A stretch of DNA of 62,000 bases from assembly GCF_964340395.1 (NCBI RefSeq), contig NC_135560.1:24159175-24221174 (forward strand), in the 5' to 3' direction. Below are positions 18,396-31,985 of this stretch, in pieces. Position 1 is the first letter of the stretch; each line of letters opens with the position of its first letter. Below the pieces are notes generated by a model, which saw only the letters and a program-made list of their open reading frames with translations, had not been told where the DNA came from and did no database searches. Made by a program: the position numbers and the translations under genes. This DNA is from Glandiceps talaboti (Eukaryota; Hemichordata; Enteropneusta; Spengelidae).

Positions 18396-18987
18396 ACTAG
18401 CATGGGTTCCGTAGGTCGTTCATCTATGTGTCCGTGCGTGTCTGTCCATCCATCCATCCTTCCATCCATGATGTCATTTCTCAGACATCATATAACTTGG
18501 TAGCCATATTTGTAGTAAAAAATCATGATTTTCTGCATAACTCAGAAACTGTACTACTTGGAAACTCAATTCAAGTGTCTACCCCATATTATTAGGTGTA
18601 AGATTTCTTTTAAGACCTTGACTTAGCCTTTCAGGATCATTTATCAAAATCATGACTTAATTCTTGCATATTGCAGAAACTTCATCATTATACTTATAGT
18701 ACCAATATAAGATGTCACCTTTCTGCTGATATGACCTTTTTGTTTGTATCTTTATCATATTTGACCCTGAGTTTTACTTTCTGAGTCAATATTTAAGAAC
18801 CAATCACAATTAAGACAAAAGTTAAGTACTTTAGGGAGACTTGACCTGAATGATCCTGTCAGTGTTTCCACTTAATAATATGCTCAACCTGAGTGGTTAC
18901 ATAAGTTGTCTAATGGTTTTACCTTTCAGACTAGAGGGAGTAACTGTGTCTGCATGAAGACTTGTGTATACTATAGTATCAATCACA
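18396..18987. other. Degenerate repetitive-looking stretch with CCAT core
   Basis: A GTCTGTCCATCCATCCATCC tract (about 18440-18470) leads into diverged segments that repeat motifs such as CAGAAACT and AAAATCATGA. It looks like an old interspersed or tandem repeat. Boundaries are unclear. Confidence 0.4.
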
Positions 18988-19556
18988 GCAAACAATTGTA
19001 ATATGGAGTGCCCACCACAACAGACATTCACTCCACATGTAATACTGTCAGCATGTAAGCAACTGTAATATGGAGTGCCCACCACAACAGACATTCACTC
19101 CACATGTAATACTGTCAGCATGCAAGCAGCTGTAATATGGAGTGCCCACCACAACAGACATTCACTCCACATGTAATACTGTCAGCATGTAAACAATTGT
19201 AATATGGAGTGCCCACCACAACAGACATTCACTCCACATGTAATACTGTCAGCATGTAAGCAATTGTAATATGGAGTGCCCACCACAACAGACATTCACT
19301 CCACATGTAATACTGTCAGCATGTAAACAATTGTAATATGGAGTGCCCACCACAACAGAAATTCACTCCACATGTAATACTGTCAGCATGCAAACAATTA
19401 TGATATGGAGTGCCTGTAATATGGAGTGCCCACCGCAATAGACATTCACTCCACATGTAATACTGTCAGCATATAAGCAACTGTAATATGGAGTGCCCAC
19501 CACAACAGACATTCACTCCCCATGTAATACTGTCAGCATGTAAGCAACTGTAATAT
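18988..19556. repeat. 67-bp minisatellite, about 8 copies
   Basis: The segment GTAATATGGAGTGCCCACC recurs at 67-bp intervals from about 19000, with the TGG anchors at 19004, 19071, 19138, 19205, 19272, 19339 and 19406. A 16-bp partial duplication of the unit start occurs at 19407-19422, and the 67-bp register then resumes. Copies differ by only a few bases, so the array is young or homogenised. Confidence 0.96.
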
Positions 19557-22380
19557 ATAGATATTTCAGACAACAGCAAGTATAGCACAGTAATATTTAT
19601 TTTTTTTAAACTGAAAAAAAGCTACTCAATGTATTAGTGTAAAATAATATTTGAACTGCGTTACTATTTGTCATAATTATGAGCTGCTAGCTGAACTCAC
19701 TTTCAAATACAGATCAAACAGATCTGTGAATCGCTAAAAGCTGCTGGGTTTTAAACTATACTGCTATCAAGTAGAATCAAATGGCAATACGTTTGTATTT
19801 CAACCAGTAAAGTGCATTTTTTAAATGTGATTAGTACTTTTTGCAGTGGTGATGTAAATCTTTGTCAAACACAGCTGTCTTCTAAAGTATGTAGTATTAT
19901 GCTATGAGTACATATCTCATACAGTTTATGGTACGTGCCAGTGTTATGCTATTGAAAAAATACATTGAAATAATTGGTTTGCTTACAATGATTTTTTGTA
20001 TCACATTCATCCAGGCCATCGATTCAGATCATAGTATGAAATGTTGTATTTGATTAAAATTGAAAGCATCTGCATGTATGGTGTGGGTTTTAGTTGATGT
20101 AGTCAATATATATATGAAAGCTACATATACATCTATGCTTTGTGAAAATCTGAGACCAGTTATGTACAATATTAACAAGAATTGGTTTTTTTCTAACCAC
20201 ATTTTATCATGTCTGTACTACTTTAGTCTATATATCATAAAAGTTTTATTACACCAAACGTTTCTACTTTGGTTGTATGGGGACATGCATAGGTGGAGCT
20301 TAAGTGTCTGGTTCACACACCCTCTCCAAGTGCCTCTGTCCACAAACTCATATTTTCACTAGACATCCTGAATTATAACAAGTGTAGGTTAGGTAAATAA
20401 TGAAGGGTACTTTGATGGGTGGAGCTTCCAAGGATATTGAAATACTCTCAATGTTGCCTATGGTCAGTGTTGTTACCAAATGCTGGTCAGTAGCTGGTGT
20501 CAGTCAGTACTACATTGTAGTTTTAAAACACAGAAAAAAGTAGATTCCTTAAATGTAAAGTGTTACAAACAATAAGCATAGTACATGTTAGTGATAGCGG
20601 CGGAGGTATGAAATGAGTATAGCCCCAGCAGACATATATCATTATATGTAGGTATCATGAGGTACATTTTTGTCATAGTTATGTAGCTCTAACTTTAGTG
20701 TAAGTGAGGTATAGTAACCCCAGCAAACAATGGTAATTATATGAAATGACTAGCCCAACAAACAATAGGCATTATGATGATAATTATTCATGAGTGAGTG
20801 ATTATAAAGAGACTCCATGAAATGACTAACCCCATTAACTTCATTGAATCCATGTCACCATAACAGCAAATTTTATGGATATTGATGACTAATGACCTGG
20901 TGAGATCATGGTGTTCACATACTGTGATGTTGTTATACCTGTTCATGTACATACACATACACATACACATACGCATACACAGTCATACACATATGCAGTT
21001 GTAAATAGTCACATTCAAATAACCAAAATTATATGTAGTGTTTATATATTACATTATTAATTTTGCAGAAGGTAATATTTGTAATATTCTCTCTCCTTCA
21101 TTCTTCTGGAATGCGGTTTGTCACCATTTATCCTCTGTAAATATCTGACCATGTCAGTCATATCAATCAAGACTGAGATTATTAAATAAATATTTTTTTT
21201 TTGTGAATGCATCTTTTATGGAAAATGACAAAAAATATGAGTTACAGAGTGTGTGTTAAATATACTTAATTTATGAGTACATTGTTTTCTAATGTTCCAA
21301 AAAAGTAAAGTCAAAATAAAGTGTAATTTTACACCAGTAAGCTGGTACCTATAAAGATAATGCATCATGTGACCTGTTTTCTATACCTTTTCATATAGTT
21401 TTGATGTGCCTTTAGTTGAAAAGAGTACCCAATGAATATCTACTATAATTCATAGTTGCAACAAATTGATAGTAAAATTCATATAATTGTATTTGTCACC
21501 CAGCTATTCCATTCACCCAATTGTATTATATGTATATGGTATTAATAGGTCATTTTGTTTTGCCTACCAGCTTAAATTTATCCTGATCATCAAGTGCGGA
21601 GAAACACTTTTTGTAGAAATTACCTTTAAAAGTCAATGAGTTGATCACAAATAATGAGTTCTTATTCAGTTTGTGCAATGAAATACAACATGTAGAAATT
21701 GACTTAAAACTCCCACACGAATGTACTACTATGTTTCAGCAAAGTACATGAAAGCATGACGATTGTGTGGTGTAACAATTGCTAGCTCTTTAAACATGGT
21801 TACTATAGGATACAGTATTACATTGTAGATGAATTCCAATGTCATATTAAAGATAGTTATTCCAATGAACATATAATTGGTCAGAGAAAGTGGAATTTTT
21901 TGTTCAGTGTTACTAATGACACAAACTGTAGTAGACTGAAGTATTTGAAGCTATTTTTTGTTAATTTTTGGTAAATTTTGTGTAAACAAAGGAGAAATCT
22001 GGTAAAATTTACATACTTTTCCATATTTTTCACCAAAAATTTGATGGGAGATTTTACCTAGCTACTCTCCTTATATTAACAAAAGCAAGTTTTATATCAT
22101 ATATTATAATATGTCTTAGAAATGGATATGACTAATAACTATGTGATTGATTTGAAAACTCATTAATAAGTGTCTGAATTTCACAATCAAATGTGCTATT
22201 ACATAATACATATAATTTAGTTGTTTTGTGTAAAGGGTACCTTAGTTTCTATGGCTCAGTGTTACTCTTAGAGCATGTGTTGTGAACATGGAGGAAAAAC
22301 TACATACATGCTATAAATTATCCAAAATTTCCCCTTTCTATACTTCTTAGGTTTTGTAAATTTAATAAAATATTGAATAT
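19557..22380. other. Non-coding stretch, nothing recognised
   Basis: AT-rich. A short CATACA hexanucleotide run lies at about 20945-20985. No supportable gene. Confidence 0.5.
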
Positions 22381-22930
22381 TTAAGAAATATGTGTGTCTG
22401 TGTCTGTGTGTCTGTGTAAACGACTTTAAATCAAAAACCGCCTAACTGATCGCCTTGATATTTGGTGGGGACTTTACGTTGGACGTGTAGATGGGACATT
22501 GTTCAAATGAAAATGATTGCATCAGAGATGTGTTTTTTGGGTCAAGAAATGTGATTTTTAATAAAAAAAACTTACACTCCAAAACTACTGGGCAGATTGC
22601 TCTGAAATTTGTTGGAAACGTTCTTGGAGGTGTTTAAATTAAGATTTGTTTATGACATGATGATTCCATGAATAATATGCAAATTAGGACTAAAAATGTG
22701 TCTTTTTGGTCAAAAATCTTTAATTCCAAAACTGAAGAGCAGATTGGGTTGAAATTTAATGGGGATGTATCTGGGGGTGTATAGATGAAGAAATATTAAG
22801 CATATAATAATCGCATCAGTGATATGCAAATTAGGTGTAAAAATGTGAATTTTGGTCAAAAACTTTTATCTCAAAAAGTACTTGGTGAGAAATTTCTAGA
22901 AGTGTAATTCAGATTTTCTTCAAAACATTT
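22381..22930. repeat. Diverged tandem repeat of about 150 bp, 3 copies
   Basis: After a TGTGTC-type run, three diverged units recur. Each contains ATTCCAAAACT or an equivalent, a GATTG..TTGAAATTT block, a GGGGTGTA-type block, ATATGCAAATTAG and TTTTGGTCAAAAA. Similarity is moderate, so this is an older array or part of an interspersed repeat family. No reading frame is conserved. Confidence 0.7.
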
Positions 22931-22940
22931 TGACACAATT

Positions 22941-23420
22941 AGCCCTAGCAACCATGACCACGCCCTTAGCAACAACCAAATGGCAGTATATTTTGGTCAA
23001 ATGACAACATCATCTGGTAGGCAAGTGAGTAAACATTCAATAAATGTATGCAAATATCCCTGGCAACCATGACCACACCCATATTAGCAGCGAAATAGTG
23101 TATTTCACAAAGATAACAACAGGAGTTCTTAGACAAATGAATAAACATTCAAAAAATGTATGTAAATGTGCCTAGCAACAAGACCATACCCATAGCAACA
23201 GCCAAATGATCATGTAAATTGCAAAGATAACATCAGGGATTCATAGACAAGTGAATGAACATTCAAAAAATGTATGTAATTATGTCTTGCAACATGACCC
23301 TGCCTATAGCAATAGCCAAATAAGCGCATATATTTCAAAGATAACAACAGGGTTGGATAGGCAACTGGATAGTCATTCAGCAAATGAACACTTATACCTA
23401 GCATTTATCAGCATGTGAGT
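22941..23420. repeat. Diverged tandem repeat of about 115 bp, 4 copies
   Basis: Four units begin near 22945, 23060, 23172 and 23286. Each has a CTAGCAACCATGACCACRCC-type start, a TAGCAACARCCAAATG block and AAACATTCAA..AATGTATG. The array abuts the unrelated ~150-bp array on its left, so two different tandem families are stacked within 1 kb. Confidence 0.75.
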
Positions 23421-26400
23421 AAACATTTTAAAAAGCGTACAGTTGTACTACAACACCATTGGTGCTATTTTTGTTAATACTGCCTCTGAGATTACAAAGC
23501 GAAATGCAAATTACATGACACAATTTTAGTGTTTTTGTAGATTTTAAGAGCCAAGTATTCTAAAACATTTTGTTTGATGTCTGGCCACAATGATACAGAA
23601 TGCATAATTCCTATTGAGTGAGATTTATAGTATGGCCCCGCCCGTCTTGTGTTTTCTGTCATGTACAGATTGATATATAGCCGTGGAGAAAAAAAATATC
23701 TCTAAAACTGCTTCATTCAGATAGATTGTATAGTTTCTATGTTTTATAAGTACTATATTACCATGGCAACCATCTATGATGGGTGTAATTAGACACAAGA
23801 TAGTAAGTAGCAATGGTCATGGTCAGTGAGTAATGGCACAAAAGGAGAAAATTGATATGAATCCAGACATAATGAGGAGATACTAATGCTGTGTACTAAA
23901 ACATGATTGAGACATACATACCCAGTCTGTACCACTCTAAATGTACAGTTTTTATATTGTTGATATTTGATAATGATTATGTAGCATTTTCTTTAGTTTG
24001 ACAATCACGATGTAGCTTTCCCTTTCGTTTCACAACCACTCTCTGTAGCTGTCAACATTATGGGAGAGAAAAGTTGAATTTTGTTGTCAAACAAAAAGAT
24101 GTGATGTCACCAGAATCCTGAATAAGGTGGTTTGCTAATGGAGTATCTATAGATTTTGTGCAGAGTTTTAAATTATTATGAACTACCTAGTCAGCTTATC
24201 TACAACTGAGAAGAGGTTCAAAACACAGGAGCCAAGACTTGTATTAGTCTGACACTGTAGTGTAGATAATTGATAGTCTGAAAGGTCCAGTCCGCTTGTA
24301 CAATGTATGTAACTACTCGCTTGGTTAGCATATTAAGCAGAAACTTGATCTTTCAGGCAAACAGTATAGAGAGATACAGACAGACTGTAATTTTGATTTG
24401 ATGTATTCACCTGTGAGTGGATACTATGATTGAGAGTTGAGAGTAATGGTTTATCATTAAATGATATATTTTGAATTGTAATACCAATCATAAATTAAGT
24501 ATCAATTCTTAGTCTTTTATAAATGTATGTTTATGCATTATGTAGTGGTATAAAAATATAAAAATTATAAAAATCAAAGCCATATGGCTGAAATCATATG
24601 TCTCGTTAACCTCATCAATATTATTTGAATTGTATCTATTAGATAAAATAGAAAAATTTAATATTTCATACCATTATTTTGAAATCTGGTATTTGGTATT
24701 AAATCCTAATATTTGAATCGACGTGGTTTGTTATCTTATCATAATTTAATACATAGGACCAACTTTTCCTATAGCTCAGCTGAAAACATTTTCAAATCCA
24801 AAGATTAATCCTAATCTCACCCTTAGTTATGAAAGTTTCCTCAGTCTGTGAGTGCATTTATGAAGTAACATGGTGTAGCTATCAGCATTCCCTTTGTTAC
24901 TGAGTACATTTATGAAGTCATTGTCTGCTTTCATATATATTATAAAAACTTGCCAACATTTTGGTACTATGAAAAGTAATATTACACAGTATGTTCTGAA
25001 AAGAAGAGAACCACTCAGTCATTTTTTGACACTGTAAAATTTTGTTCTGTGATAGGTAGGTAGGTTATACCTTATAAATCATACCTTTTTCCTTTCATAC
25101 TTCCTAGACCAGTTCAGGAAATTTATGTTTTCCAGACTACCAAAGTCAGTCAAGCAAAAATCAAAAAACAACTTCAAACCTTTTCAATGATGACAAACTT
25201 TTCATTTTCAGACTACCCGGGTCAGTTCCAAAAATTATATTTCTTTTCCAGACATCCTGAAAAAACACCATTTCACTTTCAGTTTAACTCTGGTAATGGG
25301 GAACTCAAAGTAAAATATGGCACTATAATAATTGTATACTTTGTAAACAACTAATGTTTCATTTTAAGGTTTCAGGACCTAAAAATAAGAGAGATGGAAA
25401 AAATACACGTAGATAAAATATATCAACTTTCCAAAATGATTTTAAGTGAATTCCATGAATTAAAATGTTATATATTGCCTAGTAGTTACAATTTTATGCC
25501 CACCATCAAGTCTTCAGATCATCCACACTATAGTCTATCAATCTGACACCTGATAAAAATCACTTACGGCATAATGCCTCATTTGAAGAATTTGATTAAA
25601 TGAGTTGTGGGTATAAGATATCAAGATTTATCCATTCGTACCAGTAAATTCTTAATCATGCAATAAATCTGCTCCATTAATATCCAGGAAATAATCCGTC
25701 CATTTCCTTGATTGGCTTCATCCAATAGAACTGAAACAGTTTGGAAAGACAGAAGGAAGAATTTAATTAATTTAATGTCTTTTGGGATTTCATATTTCTA
25801 AAGAATAGCAGACTGAGCCGTGATGAATATTAGGAGAATCTGTCATAGTTAGGAAACTAATGAGTGGGCAGTAAAATCTTTTGCCAATATTAAGAAGATA
25901 TTTAATCATACATGTATGTATTCACAGAAATGTAGATCATGTAAATAAAATCTCTGTCATCACACTTGTTAGACTGTGTGCAGATTTTGATGTGTTAGAC
26001 AATCACCAGTAATAGCTTCCAGTAAGCTACATTCATTGTGATATTGAACTAGGATACCATACATACATCATGTATATGTAGCATAATGCAAAGTGTAGAG
26101 CCTTCAATGTTACAAATGAATTGCCTATAAGGCATATAGTACATTTCCGTAATATATGGTAGTTGTTATATTCAGTCCCAGGGGAGTCTCTGTACACACA
26201 CATATATATGTGCAATTTTGCAATTTTAATATGTGTTATTATGGTAGTGGTTTGTGATAGAAGAACATACATTTTTGTACACGATACACGTCTTATCTTC
26301 AAATTCAATTCAATACATTACATGTATGATTAAACATATTATGTTGTACATCAATATTAGTCTGGATGCCAACGTGGTTTCTAAATAAAGTGGAGTGGTG

Positions 26401-29010
26401 ATGTAAATGGTAATGATACCGTATAGGAACTAGACTGCATCAATATATCTATGCCATATAAATTGGAATTAAAAGCGAGTGAGAAAATAAGTTCTCATAG
26501 CTTAAAAAGAATGTATTGGAAAAATATATTGGAATTGAACAACTTAAATGTTTATCTTTTTGCTTCATTCCAAAGCATTGTGGAGAAACTAAAATTAAAA
26601 TGCAGATATCCCAACAGAAGTGCTCTAGTTAGAAATTTGCATGAAAGGTCATGTGTGCAAAGGTCTGTACATATATCCTTGTATTGACGTCTTGATATTG
26701 AAACAGTCTGAGATTCTCCTTCCACATGTTCCAGACTCATTCATTAGACACTTCCCAGGATCAGGAAAGTCCCATTTGTGCCATAAATACTGTCATAACA
26801 TGAAAAATGGCCATCAAATTACAGTAAATGAGGACTTATCAACTAGTAGCCTGCTATGTACATGTAGGAGTATCAAGGAAGTAGATGCACTTCATATGAT
26901 GAAAACAGTAAGTCTCAATTTATTCAAGCATGCTTGGTATATTTATTTCCTTCTATAAGTAACATGTATCAGTATAATTTATTGCAGTGTAAACCAGAGG
27001 AATTTTACACATTTAGTAGAAAAAGTAAATATAATCAGTCTGTGAGTACATGTAGTTCAAAATATAGGCAGTAGGTTTACCCAGAGCTTGGAATTTATAT
27101 AGCTACAATGAGACAACCAGATTTATGAGGTGGTAGTCTTTTAGACCACTGGAAATCAGTTGAAACTGACACAGTTCACTTCCTTTCATTCTGACAAGGT
27201 CATTTAAGGTCACCTTGGATGGTGTTGATCAACTTTACAAATATTATGTAGTAGTAACCAGACTCTTCTGTGACAAGTAGTTTCTGGCTAAATAACAAGA
27301 ATTTGGAAATTGAATAAGATCTTTTGTGAGTGAAGCAGAATAGATTTTTTTTTAAATTGAAGCTTTTCTGTGAATTAAGGTTGAGATTGACAGAGAGGGG
27401 CAAATGTGGTAACCTGTCTTTCCTGTGTTGATATACAAACAACTTTAATACAGAATCCTAGTAGAACTACTTGACAGGAACTTTGATTTTACCAGCAGTG
27501 TATTGAAACTTGTGTTTTTCTGGCCAGGCAGCACATAACTAATGTCATAGATAGGTTGAAGATCCATAAAAAAATATTAAAATATAAAAGTAACTGTACT
27601 TTTGGTTTGAATATGATAATTTTGCTTGTTTAAATTGTATACATATACATCACTGCATGCATTCTTGTAAGCCAAAGTACATATTTCTACTGAAGCAACA
27701 TGATGTACACTCTAGCTGCATGGAGTCTGTGACATAATGTACTTTTAATCTTTGATATTCTAGTTTTAAAAGTGCACTGATGAAAATTGGAATAAGCCAC
27801 AGCATGACAAATTTTCCTTGTTGTCTGACAACCTTTTATTTACATTATACACTTACAGGATGTTTCTGTTGTGTTGAATACATGAATCCCAGGAAGTCAT
27901 GTATACAATTGTACTATTGTAGTATAACTTAGGTAAAACATATATAGAGTGACTCAGTGAGTTGATTTATTTCTAAGTCAATATAGTATGGACAGTACAC
28001 AAACAAACATATGTGTCATAACATATGTGATATATGGAAATCTCCAACCTTCTTTATTTGGCTGTGATTTTAATTTCGCCCAGACATGTTGTCAATATTT
28101 TTCCTCTCTCATATTGTATGATAATGAAGTGAGTGAGTATAAGTTGAATTTGTTTTACAGTGTAATATACCATATGAAGGTCACAGGTACTCTACATGTA
28201 TGCTAATGGTGTTTGACATTGAGTACACAAATTATCTCATTCTTCAAAATAAAACGAATGCCACATGAAGCAAATTAAATTTGATATCAAAATAAATAAA
28301 CTCCTCAGGATAAATCATATACACAAGATGGGTACAAATTACAAATTAGCTAGTATAAAGAGGTTTTACCAAAATGAAAAATTAGGGGACAGGAAATCTG
28401 TATAATAACCAAGTGTACTTGAAAAAGATTGAGAGTTGAATTGAATGACACAAGTACATGTAGTAATGAGAAACAATATTTTTTGTTTTTTAGCTAGTTG
28501 TTCCATTCCGCATCCTCAATTTCCAAAGTAATATTCATTATCAAGCCCATTTGAGCACTTTAGATTGATTCTTTCTTGTCAAGTATGAGGAATTCTACTC
28601 TCAGATTAACTTAATATATTTTATGACAGAGAACTTTAGTACTTAAAAGAAACTGAAGTTGTCATCTATCAATGTCATCATCAATCAATCATCCAAAATG
28701 GCATTAAGATCTCTCAAATTTGTACCACAAAAACATCCATTATGCATTTACCTATGAAGTCAAATGGTTTGTTGTAGAGTACATGTTTTATATAGTCATC
28801 TAAATCTAAATTGACGTCTTATTTTATTAGTTACTTCCCGTCTAATGAATGTATTTGGCTAAATAAAGATGTATGCAACAAAACGTGGATGGAGTATTTT
28901 TCTGGCGTCAGTTCGTAATCTCTCACCTTTAGGTCTTGAAAGTCACCATGATTTGTAATTACTTTGTAATGGATAAAAACATTATGTGCATAACAAATGA
29001 GTGTCAAGGG
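23421..29010. other. Long non-coding stretch, no gene recognised
   Basis: About 5.6 kb of AT-rich sequence without recognisable exons or elements. Frames at 26451-26687 and 26641-26958 (+) are the longest. They show no domain I know and overlap in different frames. Confidence 0.5.
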
Positions 29011-29013
29011 TAT

Positions 29014-29340
29014 TGACCCAGCAGTGAAACAAATATTTTCATGTGTGCATGTGGCAACCATATATACTTATCAAGTAAATTGACCCAGCAGTAAAACAAA
29101 GATATTTATGTGTGTGGCAACCATGTAACATATATACATGTATGACCCAGCAGTGAAACAAAGATATTTATGTGTGTGGCAAGCATGTAACGTGTATATA
29201 CATGTATACATCAAGTACATAAATTGACCCAACAGTAAAACAAAGATTTTAATGCGTGGCAACCATTTGATATTACATACATGTATTGGTATTGACCCAG
29301 CTGTGAAACAAATATTTTCATGTGTGAGTCCACCATGTAA
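29014..29340. repeat. Diverged tandem repeat of 62-82 bp, 5 copies
   Basis: Units of the form TTGACCCAGCAGTGAAACAA, then a TATTT..TGTGTG block and GGCAACCAT, start at about 29013, 29080, 29142, 29224 and 29292. Unit length varies through the ATACATGTAT-rich spacer. Confidence 0.88.
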
Positions 29341-30085
29341 ATATATATTGCATATTAATATGTATATCATTATCATTGTACTAGGTGTGTACAAACAACT
29401 TTTTCCATGTGGTAACATGCAGCTGCTTACATTATTGATAAAATCAGTTAATTCTCGTGGCTTGAACAAAAATAGTCGAGTAAACTGTTACCTGTAAAAT
29501 GGTTGAAATTTGAAGAAATAATCTTGTTCTTAACTATGTGATATTTGATATTCAGTCAGTGTCTCATATAATTGATTACAACTTTTTATATGGTGATTTC
29601 ATTCCAGTGAATTTGTCGTAATTAATTAATCTCATAGATGGAAGGGAATTACAAATACAACTTATCAGGTTATTATTAGCCTTTCCTTTTGAGGCTGCAG
29701 GTACAACTGTCACACATTTCTTCATTTATACTTGTATTGAATGAATTCCCGGGGGGGGGGGGGGGGGGGGGGGGGTGAATGAAACCCTGGAATGGATGGT
29801 GGCTGGGGGTGGTTGTGGGATGATGAAAATAAAGCACTAGAACATCTTTTTTTTAATTATCTGTTAATAATGTTAAGGAATTTATATGTGTAATGTATAT
29901 TAATATTGTGTTTTTCCTACCATCTCTAGCTAATATATATTTGCATGATAAATTTTGTATTTGAGAAACTTGTTCTACTTGAAACTTTTTATTAAAAAAC
30001 AACTCACAGGACGACATACCCTTGTATATAAATACATATAGTATGTACATTTTGTAGGCTTGGCAGGCTATTTCAGTTTTAACCA
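29341..30085. other. Non-coding stretch with a 25-G homopolymer
   Basis: No gene seen. An uninterrupted run of 25 G lies at 29751-29775, just after ATGAATTCCC. Such a run can form G-quadruplexes and is prone to sequencing and assembly length error. Confidence 0.8.
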
Positions 30086-30893
30086 GAGTGGTACATGTAG
30101 TAGTACTGGGGTAACACTGACAAATTCTTGGCAGAGTGGTACTGGGGTAACAATTTCTTGGTGGAGTGGTACTAGCGTAATAACAGTTTCTTGGCAGAGT
30201 GGTACTGGGGTAACAGATTCTTAGCAGAATGGTACTGGGTTAACAGATTCTTGGCAGAGTGGTACTGGGGTAACACTGACAAATTCTTGGCAGAGTGGTA
30301 CTGGGGTAACAGATTCTTGGCAGAGTGGTACTGGGGTAACACTAACAGATTCTTGGCAGAGTGGTACTGGGGTAACACTAACAGATTCTTGGCAGAGTGG
30401 TACTGGGGTAACACTAACAGATTCTTGGTAGAGTGGTACTGGGGTAACACTAACAGATTCTTGGCAGAGTGGTACTGGGGTAACAGATTCTTGGCAGAGT
30501 GGTACTGGGGTAACACTAACAGATTCTTGGCAGAGTGGTACTGGGGTAACACTAACAGATTCTTGGCAGAGTGGTACTGGGGTAACACTAACAGATTCTT
30601 GGTAGAGTGGTACTGGGGTAACACTAACAGATTCTTGGCAGAGTGGTACTGGGGTAACAGATTCTTGGCAGAGTGGTACTGGGGTAACACTGACAGATTC
30701 TTGGTAGAGTGGTACTGGGGTAACACTAACAGATTCTTGGCAGAGAGGTACTGGGGTAACAGATTCTTGGCAGAGTGGTACTGGGGTAACACTGACAGAT
30801 TCTTGGCAGAGTGGTACTGGGGTAACAGATTCTTGGCAGAGTGGTACTGGGGTCACGTAACAGATTCTTGGCAGAGTGGTACTGGGGTAACAG
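30086..30893. repeat. 30/36-bp minisatellite, about 24 copies
   Basis: Two unit lengths are interspersed. The 30-bp unit is built on ATTCTTGGCAGAGTGGTACT plus GGGGTAACAG; the 36-bp unit adds CACTAA. Both are multiples of three, so frames stay open on both strands (a 244-codon frame on + and about 210 codons in two minus frames). Translated units of 10 and 12 residues (RFLAEWYWGN and TNRFLAEWYWGN) are pure repeat translation without a start context, signal or domain. I regard it as non-coding. Confidence 0.95.
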
Positions 30894-31296
30894 ATTTTTT
30901 AGCTATATACATTTATATTGCTTAATTCATCTTCTATCATTCTCAAATCAGACAATTACATCTACTGTATTTTAGACACTTCGGGTGTGTCATTTTACAC
31001 ATTACACATCAAGGAGGAAGGCAAGTGCCCAATGTATAGTTCCTATTCGATATGAGTTACGATTACCTCAATCATCTCCACTCACTATACATCTAGTCAA
31101 GTTGAACATTTTACCTTTAATCTGGCTAAACCTCATGCTGGGCAAAGGGTAAACGGTGACATGTCAGTAGCAATCCATCACAAATTGACAAGCAGTTGTA
31201 ATTGGTTTACTTCCTTTAGACAGTTGCTCATTAATATTCAATTATTATTAGTACAGCTGTTTTGACAAAAGTCAGGTGGGGACATGATGACATCAC
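30894..31296. other. Non-coding stretch, nothing recognised
   Basis: Unique sequence between the minisatellite and the retrotransposon 3' end. No gene seen. Confidence 0.5.
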
Positions 31297-31985
31297 GTTT
31301 ATTTATTTATTTATATATCAAAACTTTATTTAAAGAGGGTAGCCCAGTTGGCCTTGGCCAATCTTCCCTGGGGCCCTCTAAATATAAATAGTACAAAGAC
31401 GAAAGAGACAAATACAAACTGTACAATATGGACATACAATAAACAGCAAAAGTTCTAAAATTTTGTCATAAAATATTGGTGACAGCCTTGTGTGAAGGAA
31501 GACAACAGTGTTCTGTTTCTCACTTCATGTGGTAAGGTATTCCAAATATTTGTGCCAGAAAAAATAAAACTTTGCTTAAAAAATTCAATTCTAGGTCAAG
31601 GTACTAACAAGTCATTGTTTTTGCTCGACCTGGTTCTATAATTATGACATTTGTGAACATATTTAAAATCTGAGTTAAAATACTCAGGACAGAGAGGCTG
31701 TTTAGGCACTTAAAGTTAAAAACAGACTTATTAAAAGATATTCTCTGGGAGATTGGTAATGTATTTATAGATTTAAATAAATTAGCTGTGGGTGAGTCTC
31801 TGTCAGTGTCAAAAATGTAATTTTCCATGAAGGCTTTCATTCCACCCGCCCCAGATAGTGTTACAATAGTCTAGGTGATGGACTATATAACTTTTGTAGA
31901 AAAGAACCCTGATAGAGACTGGTAGATATTTTTTGATGCGATTTAGGAGGTGAATGAGTGAACGCTGTTAGGGGTAGCAAGGGTA
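31297..31985 (-). pseudogene. Decayed non-LTR retrotransposon, 3' end of the RT ORF
   Basis: Minus-strand translation shows the C-terminal part of a LINE reverse-transcriptase ORF. From about 31985 it reads HLLNRIKKYLPVSIR and SYIVHHLDYCNTIWG. After a frameshift it continues with DSPTANLFKSINTLPISQRI and NKSVFNFKCLNS (about 31690-31815). After a second shift come NYRTRSSKNNDLLVP, an in-frame stop, then RIEFFKQSFIFSGTNIWNTL and a natural stop near 31461. A 3' UTR follows. It ends with an AATAAA-type AAATAAAG motif and an (AAAT)n tail near 31300. LFYKSYIxxHLDYCNTIWG is characteristic of CR1/Jockey-type LINEs. Two frameshifts and one stop make it dead. The 5' part is missing, as is typical of 5'-truncated insertions. 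Confidence 0.88.

Noticed and set aside
26451-26958. Overlapping + frames of 78 and 105 codons
   Set aside because: Different frames, no domain, no splice support.
30172-30925. Long frames on both strands (244, 211 and 206 codons) as a repeat protein gene
   Set aside because: All are translations of a 30/36-bp minisatellite. Three frames on two strands are open for the same arithmetic reason. No start context, signal peptide or domain.
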